From: Verrucomicrobiia bacterium
GTDB taxonomy: Bacteria > Verrucomicrobiota > Verrucomicrobiia > Opitutales > Cerasicoccaceae
Assembly: GCA_030432235.1 (NCBI GenBank)
Contig: JAUIHT010000004.1
Coordinates: forward strand, 458,734-522,733
Reading direction: 5' to 3'
Length of the DNA: 64,000 nucleotides
Shown one piece after another: positions 1 through 7,264 of the stretch (positions are counted from its first letter, which is position 1; every line of letters starts with the position of its first letter). A program made the position numbers and the translations under genes. The notes beneath the pieces were generated by a model that saw only the letters and a program-made list of their open reading frames with translations, had not been told where the DNA came from and did no database searches.

Positions 1-1168
1 CATCAATGGCGTAACGGACGTGCAAGGTCAGGGTCTGTTCCTCGGCAAACTCCATCGTACTCAGGAGGGATTCAAAAAGCCCAATCGCAGTAATGAGAGG
101 CGAAAATGAACGATCCCGGAAGACGCGGCCGGAATAGTCGCGCGTCTGCCCGTCACTGCCGGCTACCCGGTAACTCACCGGCGTGGTCGGCGCCATGCGG
201 CCCAGCTCGCCGGAAATCGCCGTGAGGCGGTCCTGCCGGATACTGCCGACGACCTCACCCACGTTACTGAGCTTGAAGGAGCGCTGCACGGACTGCACCA
301 CCGTGATGACCTCCGCCGGAGCGGCGGGGATTTCCACGTCACCGGTGCCAAAGAAAGGATGCCCGAAGGCCAAAAAAGTGTCACCCTCGCGCCAGGTAAC
401 CGTCCCCACGCCGGCCATGCGGAAGTCGCCGTCCATAAGGACACCCGCCAGGGCCGTGCCGGCTGCCACGGAAGACGCATCCAGGCCCGAGGCAGAACCA
501 ACAGGCGCCGCCATGGGCTCCACTCCAAGCGCGCTCAGGGCGGGTGCGAAGGGCTCCAGGGCACGCCCCGAAACCCCCGAGGCAAACAGCGGCGTGGGCA
601 GAGCGGACAACGCAGCCTCACCTTCGGCGGACCTTTCCGGCGCCTTCATGCCGGTGAGCAACGCACGGGCTTTTTCCAAGTCACACCAAGCTTCCAGTCG
701 GGCCTGAAAACCGGCCCCCGGAAGTACACGATGCGCCTGCGCCGTTATGGGAGCGTCCCCGCGCTGGGCTTCCTTATCCAAAGTCTCGAACATGTCCCCG
801 ATGGGCGTGATGCCGATAAGGGCCTGCTCCTTGGGCCAAGTAAAGCCGTAGGCGTAGGCCCCGATGAGCTTACCGTCGATATAGCAGGGGCTCCCGCTCA
901 TACCCGCCACCGGGCCGCTCAAAATCTGGCTGGCGTCGGTGGCCAGCGCCAGGATGGCCGGGCGCTTGGGCCCGATGAAGTTCGGAACCACCCCGACCAC
1001 CTCGAAGCCGAAACGCTGCGTCCGCGTGCCGTCGATGACAGTTTCCCACTCCCCCTTCATGCCCGGCTCAATCTCCGCCAGGGGCATGGTAGGCGTCTCC
1101 ACAGGCGATTCTTTGGCGACTAGTGCCGTCGTCAGGCCAAGGAGAAAGAATATCCGCAAAAGACGCAT
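1..1168 (-). CDS. SpoIVB peptidase S55 domain protein (partial)
   Basis: The reading frame is open from an ATG at 1168 to the window edge, so the C-terminus is missing. The protein begins with a signal peptide (MRLLRIFFLLGLTTALVA). GMSGSP at residues 89-94, followed by YIDGKLIGA, matches the serine-nucleophile region of SpoIVB-type S55 peptidases. A second conserved block, FLAFGHPFFGTG near residues 265-276, matches the family's GHxF element. In Bacillus, SpoIVB is a signalling protease of sporulation; homologues in Gram-negative bacteria are secreted and of unknown role, so a periplasmic protease is inferred. The next gene upstream, lpxB, is on the same strand 66 bp away. Family assignment is fairly sure; activity and substrate are not. 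Confidence 0.82.
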   Translation of the reverse strand, partial: MRLLRIFFLLGLTTALVAKESPVETPTMPLAEIEPGMKGEWETVIDGTRTQRFGFEVVGVVPNFIGPKRPAILALATDASQILSGPVAGMSGSPCYIDGKLIGAYAYGFTWPKEQALIGITPIGDMFETLDKEAQRGDAPITAQAHRVLPGAGFQARLEAWCDLEKARALLTGMKAPERSAEGEAALSALPTPLFASGVSGRALEPFAPALSALGVEPMAAPVGSASGLDASSVAAGTALAGVLMDGDFRMAGVGTVTWREGDTFLAFGHPFFGTGDVEIPAAPAEVITVVQSVQRSFKLSNVGEVVGSIRQDRLTAISGELGRMAPTTPVSYRVAGSDGQTRDYSGRVFRDRSFSPLITAIGLFESLLSTMEFAEEQTLTLHVRYAID

Positions 1169-1234
1169 AGAAGAATCGCTTAGGAAAACATAAGTACGCG
1201 CGATAGCAACGATCATCGGATCATTGGGCATGCG

Positions 1235-2395
1235 CTAAACTGTAAGATTACCCAACAACCAGTCTTCCGGGCTTTGCTCTGCCTGCTCTCCGAGCATGTC
1301 ACGCAGCGCCTGCGCATCGGCCTGCGCTTGCTGCGCGCGCTGACCATTGTTCAGGCAGTCACTCACTTGTCCGGCCAAGGCCTGAGGCGTGGCCGCGCCC
1401 TGTAGAAACTCCGGCCAGGCCGGGCGCTCCAGCAGGATGTTGGCGATGCCCAGGTATTCGATTTTCACCACACGGCGACCAATCAGGTACGTCAGCGGAT
1501 TGGCCCGGTAGACAATCGCGCCCGGCACACCCGCCAAAGCCACCTGCAACGACATCGTCCCGGAGCTGGTCAGCACCGCCGAAGCCGTCAAGGGTTCCTG
1601 CTGCCCGACGAGGGACAGCTCTCCAAGACCACCACGCACCGGCGCGAGGATATCCTTTTCCAACGCATGGATGCGCTCGTCGGGATAAACCACGGCAGCG
1701 GGGCGTACGTCGCCGCTTTGACGCAACGCGCGCAGGCCGTTCAGCATGAGCGGCAGGATGCGCCGCACGGGCGTTTGCCGGCTGCCGGGTAACAGCAGCA
1801 CGGGGCCATCGGGGTCAAAGCGTAGTGGCAGTGTGGCGTCCTCCTCCACAAACGGGTGCCCGACAAAGGTCACGGGCAAATCGGTGTCCTGGTAGCACTC
1901 AACCTCGAAGGGAAAAATCACCGCGAGGTCATCGAGGTACTGCGCCATCTTGAAACGCCGCCCCGTTTTCCAGGCCCAGATTTGCGGGCTGATGTAATAC
2001 AGCAGCTTTATGTCGCCGCCGCCCTTCACCGCCAGGCCCTCGTCGCAGAGGCGCTTGGCCAGACGGAGGTTGAACCCGGGGTAGTCGACGAAGCACACTG
2101 CCTTCGGCTGGTGTTCGCGAATCCACGCCACTGTTTTTTCAAAGAGGTCCTTGAAGAAGCCGTAGTTCTTCAGCACCTCAAAAAGCCCGACAACGGAGTG
2201 TTCTGTCAGGTCGAACAACAACTGCGCTCCGGCGCGTTCCAACTCCACTCCGCCCAGCGCACATACGTTTAAATCCGGCTGCTTCGCCTTAGCGGCTGCG
2301 ACCATCCGCGCGGCATGCGCATCACCGGAGTGCTCCCCGGCAATGACGAGGAGATCCGGGCGGCCGGAGGGCGCGGGTAAAGTGATTTCAGCCAC
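1235..2395 (-). CDS. lpxB: Lipid-A-disaccharide synthase LpxB
   Basis: LpxB joins UDP-2,3-diacylglucosamine and lipid X to form the lipid A disaccharide at the inner membrane. The 386-residue protein has the usual length. Family blocks seen are the N-terminal AGEHSGD (19-25), DYPGFN (104-109), SPQIWAW (136-142), FPFE (161-164), FVGHP (177-181), LLPGSR (201-206) and TSSGT (276-280). The start is GTG at 2395; it sits inside a degenerate repeat string of the type seen in other leaders here (see 2394-2422). The presence of lpxB shows an LPS-type outer membrane, in line with the O-antigen ligase at 37711-39186. Assignment is firm. Confidence 0.95.
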   Translation of the reverse strand: MAEITLPAPSGRPDLLVIAGEHSGDAHAARMVAAAKAKQPDLNVCALGGVELERAGAQLLFDLTEHSVVGLFEVLKNYGFFKDLFEKTVAWIREHQPKAVCFVDYPGFNLRLAKRLCDEGLAVKGGGDIKLLYYISPQIWAWKTGRRFKMAQYLDDLAVIFPFEVECYQDTDLPVTFVGHPFVEEDATLPLRFDPDGPVLLLPGSRQTPVRRILPLMLNGLRALRQSGDVRPAAVVYPDERIHALEKDILAPVRGGLGELSLVGQQEPLTASAVLTSSGTMSLQVALAGVPGAIVYRANPLTYLIGRRVVKIEYLGIANILLERPAWPEFLQGAATPQALAGQVSDCLNNGQRAQQAQADAQALRDMLGEQAEQSPEDWLLGNLTV

Positions 2396-2422
2396 GGATC
2401 ACAGATTGACACAGTTAGGAGG
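2394..2422. repeat. Degenerate leader repeat (lpxB)
   Basis: On the minus strand the bases running into the lpxB GTG contain two near copies of an AATCTGTG-like word followed by ATCCGTGG, and the GTG start lies in the last copy. Similar short-period strings precede other genes at 14092, 16556, 27581, 29845 and 61525. The function is unknown. Confidence 0.4.
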
Positions 2423-2497
2423 GGAGAAAAGGCTCGATTTAGCGGCTTAGCGCCTGTTTTGCGGAGCCCAAGTATCAAATACGTGATACTATATACC

Positions 2498-2986
2498 ATG
2501 CAACGAAATCTACAGGTAAAGCTTACCTGCGTATTTGCCCTCTTGTTCCCCGTACCGTTCTTTGTATCATGCCAGAATTCTGACGGACTCGTAGAAAAAA
2601 GATACGAGATGAAAGTCTACTACATGATCGGCTTTAATCCGATATGGGATCCCGGCGCTGAAAAAAGGGAGGCTCTTCAAAAAGAAGAAGCCAGGGAGCG
2701 GTGGAAAGAGCTTTCGGAGGAGGATGTTAACATGATCGTCTGGCTTGAGGCGCAAGGTATTCCCTTTTTCGAAGTGGAAGGATCCAGCCTCAAATACTAC
2801 GACAAACCCAAAGCCTCGGAGGTAAACATAGATTCATTATATTACGGCTACATTGAGGTTAAAAATACACCGGAAAACCTCGAGAAACTCGAAAAGTGGA
2901 TTTCATATAATGACAGGCGCCATATAGAGTTGAATGCAAAAGAGCCTGTCCCAAGCAATCCTGACCTAGATAAATACCTCAGGTAA
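2498..2986 (+). CDS. Small putative lipoprotein, unknown function
   Basis: The chosen ATG at 2498 gives 162 residues starting MQRNLQVKL, then a hydrophobic stretch ending FFVSC|QN, a plausible lipobox with the lipid-bearing Cys at about residue 25. The mature part is charged and has a Lys/Glu-rich helix (KREALQKEEARERWKELSEE) followed by a mixed domain; I do not recognise a family. The gene is AT-richer than its neighbours and stands alone between minus-strand genes, which suggests recent acquisition. No clear Shine-Dalgarno is visible. An in-frame earlier start at 2459 would add 13 residues before the signal peptide and is less likely. Confidence 0.6.
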   Translation: MQRNLQVKLTCVFALLFPVPFFVSCQNSDGLVEKRYEMKVYYMIGFNPIWDPGAEKREALQKEEARERWKELSEEDVNMIVWLEAQGIPFFEVEGSSLKYYDKPKASEVNIDSLYYGYIEVKNTPENLEKLEKWISYNDRRHIELNAKEPVPSNPDLDKYLR

Positions 2987-3082
2987 CAAGCTTCTGCCGT
3001 ACTGGAGATAGCTCCTGAGCTTTCGCGATCACTACGAGCGCTATTATTCTTATGCCCTCGCCGCGTGAGTTAGCCTCGCTCA

Positions 3083-4012
3083 TTACATCTTTTCCCGGAT
3101 TTGCTCGGTAACGCGGATGGCGATTTCCAGGGCAGTGGAGCCGAGCTTGGCGTCGACCTTGGGATTGGAACGGGTGCGGACGGCCTCGGCGAAAGACGCC
3201 AGCTCCAGCGCAAGGGGCTCACCCTTTTCGATGGGGATGTCCTTCTTGCTCAGGCCGAGCTTCCCCTTGCGAATGAAGTGGCCTTTTTGCTCGGCGAAGT
3301 TAAGCGATAGATAAGCGGCGGGTTGGAATATACGAATCTCCCGCACGGGCTTGAGGCTGACGCGGCTGGTGTTGATGTTCGCCACGCATCCGTTTTCAAA
3401 AGTCAGGCGCGCATTGGCGATGTCCTCGGTCTTGGTCAGGACGTTGACCCCGACGGCGTCAATGCGCTCGATGGGGCTTTTGACGAGCTGCAGGATGACG
3501 CCGATGTCGTGGATCATCAGGTCGAGCACGACACCAACCTCGATGCCGCGCTTCTTGAAGGGCGCGAGGCGGTCACAGGTGATGAAGCGCGGGTCAGTCA
3601 CGTTCTTTTCCAGGAAGCCCATGACGGGGTTGAAGTGCTCGATGTGACCGACCTGCACGACGCAGTCCTGGGCGCGGGCCTTTTCCATGATCGACTCGGC
3701 CTCCTCCAGTGAAGGAGTGATCGGCTTTTCGATCAGCAGGTGGCAGCCTCGGTCCAGCAGGGGCATGGCCACCTCGTGATGCTTGTCCGTCGGCACGGCC
3801 ACGCTGACGGCTTCGCAGGACTCCGCCAGCTCCGCCAGGGTCTTGAAAACTTTTCCGCCGTACTCGCCGGAGATTTCGCGGGCGCGCTTGATGTTTGCGT
3901 CATAGATGCCGACGAGTTCGGTCTGCTTCAGCGCCGCGTAAAGCCGGGCGTGATGCTGCCCGAGGTAGCCGACTCCGGCCACGCCGCATTTCAATGGGGC
4001 TTGTTTCGCCAT
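3083..4012 (-). CDS. Gfo/Idh/MocA family oxidoreductase
   Basis: NAD(P)-dependent sugar oxidoreductase of 309 residues. The Rossmann glycine motif GVAGVGYLG is at 10-18, the EKP motif with the substrate-side Lys at 95-97, and a DLMIHDIG helix at 164-171 carries the catalytic Asp/His pair typical of the family. Substrate cannot be read from sequence. Its position near lpxB makes a nucleotide-sugar oxidation role, such as a GnnA-like step for amino-sugar lipid A, thinkable, but no partner aminotransferase is present in the window, so this is only a hypothesis. It reads on the same strand as lpxB but is separated from it by a plus-strand gene, so it is not in one operon with lpxB. Confidence 0.88.
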   Translation of the reverse strand: MAKQAPLKCGVAGVGYLGQHHARLYAALKQTELVGIYDANIKRAREISGEYGGKVFKTLAELAESCEAVSVAVPTDKHHEVAMPLLDRGCHLLIEKPITPSLEEAESIMEKARAQDCVVQVGHIEHFNPVMGFLEKNVTDPRFITCDRLAPFKKRGIEVGVVLDLMIHDIGVILQLVKSPIERIDAVGVNVLTKTEDIANARLTFENGCVANINTSRVSLKPVREIRIFQPAAYLSLNFAEQKGHFIRKGKLGLSKKDIPIEKGEPLALELASFAEAVRTRSNPKVDAKLGSTALEIAIRVTEQIREKM

Positions 4013-4102
4013 GAGTCCACGCTAGCGGAGTGTGGCTGTTTGGAAACAGAAAAGCGCGACCCGTTGGCGGGCCGCGCTCGAAGAAGCATGTCGCTTTGGA
4101 AA

Positions 4103-4891
4103 TTACTTGGGCAAGACGATGGTCTGATCCGTGCCACCGATGAAGAAGACGGTGAATTCGGAATCCGGGTCCCCGGTGTAGAGGAAGAGCCAGCGGCCTT
4201 CGCCGGGGTTCTCACCATCGGGCTCATAGCACCAGGGGAAGGTGCCTTCGGCGGTCCAGTGCCAGGCCACGCCTTCGCGGTACTGCCACATGTCATTCTG
4301 CTCTTCGGCATTCACGTAGACCCAGCCTTCCTCTTCCTGGAAGCACCAGGGATAGCCAATGACGTACACGTTGCCGTACCATTGGGAGTTGGCCCAACCG
4401 CTACCGGGATCCTGCTGAAGGTCCTGCCAGGGACCGCGTACCAGCACGAAGGTGCCGCTGGCGGTGCCGGTCTGGTCTTCGCTATCCGTCACGGTGTAGG
4501 TGAAGGTGCCCTCGAAGGGATTGGAGAACTCCATCGTGAAGCCCTGAGTTACGTAGTAAGGTTCCCGTTCTTCTTCGGGGACATCACTCTGGTCCGGCGG
4601 ATTATCGATTTCCAGGTCCAGGGTGGCGCCACGAGGCGGAACCTTCGCGTAGGTGAAGTTCCAGAGGTAATCCTCCCCATCGGCCTGCCCGATGCGTTCG
4701 CTGCGGTTATTAGTGCGCTCCACAATAAGGTACTCGTCGACCTCATCCACGGCGGGCGCGACGCCGTCGGACTCGGTGAAGGTAAATTCGAAGGTGTAGC
4801 CACGAACGAGATTACCGGGCGATTGGCCGAACACAGCGGCCATCGGAAGTAAAAGGAGAGATGAGAGTGTGAATATAGATTTTTTGTTCAT
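4103..4891 (-). CDS. Secreted protein with Trp-rich C-terminal domain
   Basis: ATG at 4891 gives 262 residues with a clear signal peptide (MNKKSIFTLSSLLLLPMAAVFGQ). The middle is an acidic beta-rich segment with Thr-rich strands. The last about 85 residues carry regularly spaced aromatics (GWANSQWYGNVYVIGYPWCF, then GWVYVNAEE, HWTAEGTFPWCY, GRWLFLYTG). This Trp/Tyr pattern resembles a C-terminal domain often repeated in secreted proteins of Verrucomicrobiota; the function is not known to me. The purine-rich stretch TTAGGGGT just before the ATG may act as ribosome site. A surface or extracellular location is inferred from the signal peptide. Confidence 0.72.
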   Translation of the reverse strand: MNKKSIFTLSSLLLLPMAAVFGQSPGNLVRGYTFEFTFTESDGVAPAVDEVDEYLIVERTNNRSERIGQADGEDYLWNFTYAKVPPRGATLDLEIDNPPDQSDVPEEEREPYYVTQGFTMEFSNPFEGTFTYTVTDSEDQTGTASGTFVLVRGPWQDLQQDPGSGWANSQWYGNVYVIGYPWCFQEEEGWVYVNAEEQNDMWQYREGVAWHWTAEGTFPWCYEPDGENPGEGRWLFLYTGDPDSEFTVFFIGGTDQTIVLPK

Positions 4892-5115
4892 ACCCCTAAC
4901 CTGACGCATGTTTGGGGCTAATTTTGAGGTCTCGCGCGCCGTGAGGACTTTTAGCCCTGAGCCCCTAATGAGCCCGATGCGCTTTGCTACGGCCCTCAAA
5001 ACGAGTTGTAAAAAAGTTGGAAATTAAAGCATAGGGCACAAAGCCCCTAATGCCCAGTGGAGCAGTCCTGCAAAATGCAAGGGGCCGCTGTCGGCGCAAT
5101 CGTGCAATCTGCACG
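4892..5115. other. Intergenic region, one short hairpin
   Basis: This 224-bp gap separates dapF from the Trp-rich secreted protein, both read on the minus strand. Right next to the dapF stop, CGTGCA and TGCACG form a perfect 6-bp stem with a 3-base loop (5101-5115). It has no T-tract, so termination is doubtful. Nothing else recognisable was found. Confidence 0.35.
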
Positions 5116-5955
5116 CTAGCCCAGCAGCTCTTCGTCCATTTGGAACTCGCCAACGCGGGTGGCCGGGCCCCGCATGGTGATAGCATACCCCTCTCCGATG
5201 CGGATACCGATATCTCCACCGGGACAATGCACCGTGATGTCCGCATCGCAGAGACCGAGCTTGTGCGCGACAGCCGCTGCGGCGCTGCTGCTGCTGCCAG
5301 AGGCCAGGGTGTAGCCCGCGCCACGCTCCCAGATTTCGATATAAATGTTATTGCGGTCCAGCACCTGGAGCAGTTGGACGTTGGTCCGATTGGGAAAAAG
5401 CGAAGTCATGTTCTCCAGCACCGGGCCCACATCACAGGCCAACGTTTTCGTGACTTTTTCCATGGGCAGCACGACATGGGGGTTACCAATGGTGGCCGAA
5501 CAGTAGGTGTAATCCGTTCCGTTGATATAGACTGTCTCGTTGATGACCTCGCGGGGCTCGCCCACGACCGGGATTTTCTCACTGTGAAAACTGACGTTAC
5601 CCATCTCGACCTCAATGGCACCGAGGGGATCTTCGACCTGACAGGTCACTATGCCGCCGAGGGTTTCGACGGTAAAAGGCTGGTCCGTGACACGGCCGGT
5701 GTCATGCAAGTAGCGCGAAAATATACGCAGGCCGTTGCCGCTCTTCTCCGCCTCGGAACCATCCGGGTTCCAGATTTGCAGTCCGAAGTCCGCCTTATCG
5801 GTCTTCATCGGACCGTAGAGGATGCCGTCCGAGCCAAGCCCGAAGTTGCGGTGGCAGATGCGCTCCGTCTGCTCCGGGGTATACATTTCGGGTGCATCAG
5901 CCGGATCGAGGACGAGGTAGTCGTTTCCGAGGGCGTGGTATTTGGTGAATTTCAT
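5116..5955 (-). CDS. dapF: Diaminopimelate epimerase homologue lacking both catalytic Cys
   Basis: The fold is that of DapF, which interconverts LL- and meso-diaminopimelate for lysine and peptidoglycan: MKFTKYHALGNDYLVLD at the N-terminus, NFGLGSDGIL (37-46), GNPHVV, and ERGAGYT. Length (279) is normal. In characterised DapF the two proton-shuttling residues are cysteines in CGNG and ACGxG. Here both are serine: KSGNGLRIF with Ser72 (codon AGC) and TLASGSSSSA with Ser219 (codon TCT). I read both codons directly. The enzyme may be a lineage-specific serine variant, a related isomerase, or inactive as an epimerase. The start was set at the ATG giving the canonical MxFxKxHALGND N-terminus. Confidence 0.85.
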   Translation of the reverse strand: MKFTKYHALGNDYLVLDPADAPEMYTPEQTERICHRNFGLGSDGILYGPMKTDKADFGLQIWNPDGSEAEKSGNGLRIFSRYLHDTGRVTDQPFTVETLGGIVTCQVEDPLGAIEVEMGNVSFHSEKIPVVGEPREVINETVYINGTDYTYCSATIGNPHVVLPMEKVTKTLACDVGPVLENMTSLFPNRTNVQLLQVLDRNNIYIEIWERGAGYTLASGSSSSAAAAVAHKLGLCDADITVHCPGGDIGIRIGEGYAITMRGPATRVGEFQMDEELLG

Positions 5956-6060
5956 AGTTGGAGGTCTCCAGTTCAAGTAACGACTGAATATTAACAACCA
6001 AAATCCTTGCAGAGCCACGAATGTCGTCTCTGTATGGGCGGCTTATACCTCAAAGAAATT

Positions 6061-7116
6061 ATGGCGAAATCATCATCCAAAGTTCGCTGCGCGGTTATCG
6101 GCCTGGGAATGGGCTGGAACCACGCCAAAGCATTCAAAGAGTGCCCCGAGGCCGAGTTGGTCGCCTGCGTGGACATGAACCCGGCCATCTACGAGAAGGT
6201 CAAGGACTGGATTCCCGCCGAGGCCTTCTTCACCGACTACAAGGAAATGCTCAAGAAGGTGAAGCCAGACCTGGTCACCATCGCGCTGCCCAATTTCCTC
6301 CACGCCACCGTGGCCATTGACGCCATGCGCGCCGGCGCAAGCGTCCTCGGGGAAAAGCCTATGGCCATGACCACCCGCGAGGCCATCAAGATCCGCGACG
6401 AAGCCGCCAAGCTTAAGCGCCTGTTCGGGCTCAACCTGAGCTACCGCTTCACCCCGCAGGCCCGCGCCCTCAAAGGCATGGCGGAAGAAGGCTTCCTCGG
6501 CAAACCTTACCACGCCCGCACCCAGTGGACCCGCCTCGACGGCTTTCCGCGCTTCGGCGGCTGGTTCGGCCAGAAGAAACTTTCCGGCGGCGGCCCGCTC
6601 ATCGACCTAGGCGTGCATCGTATCGACCTGGCCCTCTGGCTCATGGGCAACCCCAAGCCGCTTACGGTCAGCGGCGCGACTCACCACCACATCGGCGTGA
6701 CGCGCGGCAAGGCCACCAAACAGAAGTTCGACGTCGAAGACCTGGCCGCAGGCTTTGTCCGTCTGGAGAACGGCGTCTCGCTTGTCTTTGAAATCTCCTG
6801 GGGCAACCTACAACGCAAGACCGAGGACATGTTCACGCAGGTCGTCGGCACCGAAGGCGCGCTCATTCACAGCAACCCTGTCGACGGTTACGACTTCAAG
6901 GCTGAATACGTCAAACGCGAGGCCGGCCAGTACGTGCGCGGCGAGGTCTTCAAAGCAGACGCGGACTTCCGCAATCCCTACGCCGAGATGGTGCACTGCA
7001 TCGTCAACAAGAAGCCCTTCCTCGCCACCGCCGAAGACGGCATCGCCATTCAGCAGATCCTCGACGGCCTTTACAAGAGCGCCCAAACCGGCCGCGAAGT
7101 TAAAGTCAAAGCTTAA
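6061..7116 (+). CDS. Gfo/Idh/MocA family oxidoreductase
   Basis: A second NAD(P)-dependent oxidoreductase of 351 residues, only distantly like the one at 3083-4012. The Rossmann motif VIGLGMGWNHA lies at 12-22, EKP at 98-100, and the active-site helix GGGPLIDLGVHRIDLALW at 177-194 provides the Asp/His residues. The family oxidises or epimerises sugars, inositols and biliverdin; no neighbour fixes the substrate. The start ATG at 6061 matches the usual distance to the Rossmann strand, while upstream in-frame sequence is not conserved-looking. dapF is divergent about 105 bp away, so the two share a short promoter region. Confidence 0.88.
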   Translation: MAKSSSKVRCAVIGLGMGWNHAKAFKECPEAELVACVDMNPAIYEKVKDWIPAEAFFTDYKEMLKKVKPDLVTIALPNFLHATVAIDAMRAGASVLGEKPMAMTTREAIKIRDEAAKLKRLFGLNLSYRFTPQARALKGMAEEGFLGKPYHARTQWTRLDGFPRFGGWFGQKKLSGGGPLIDLGVHRIDLALWLMGNPKPLTVSGATHHHIGVTRGKATKQKFDVEDLAAGFVRLENGVSLVFEISWGNLQRKTEDMFTQVVGTEGALIHSNPVDGYDFKAEYVKREAGQYVRGEVFKADADFRNPYAEMVHCIVNKKPFLATAEDGIAIQQILDGLYKSAQTGREVKVKA

Positions 7117-7148
7117 GCCTAAGCACAGCTTAGGAATCCTCGATGCTG

Positions 7149-7181
7149 CGCAAGCGATGGGGCTCTGCCCCATCGCTTGCG
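7149..7181. repeat. Perfect 15-bp hairpin
   Basis: CGCAAGCGATGGGGC (7149-7163) and its exact reverse complement (7167-7181) are separated by only TCT. The hairpin lies between the oxidoreductase and the DNA polymerase gene. No T-tract follows, so it is either a Rho-dependent or mRNA-stability hairpin, or a small dispersed palindrome. Confidence 0.6.
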
Positions 7182-7264
7182 TTGCTCGCTGCCCCGAACA
7201 AAGTATCTGCGATTCTCAGGCAGTAGAAGTTGCCATGGATTTGTTCATGGCCGATAGTCGGCGC

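Noticed and set aside
3740..4852. Plus-strand frame across two minus-strand genes
   Set aside because: The Gfo/Idh enzyme and the Trp-rich secreted protein are clearly encoded on the minus strand.
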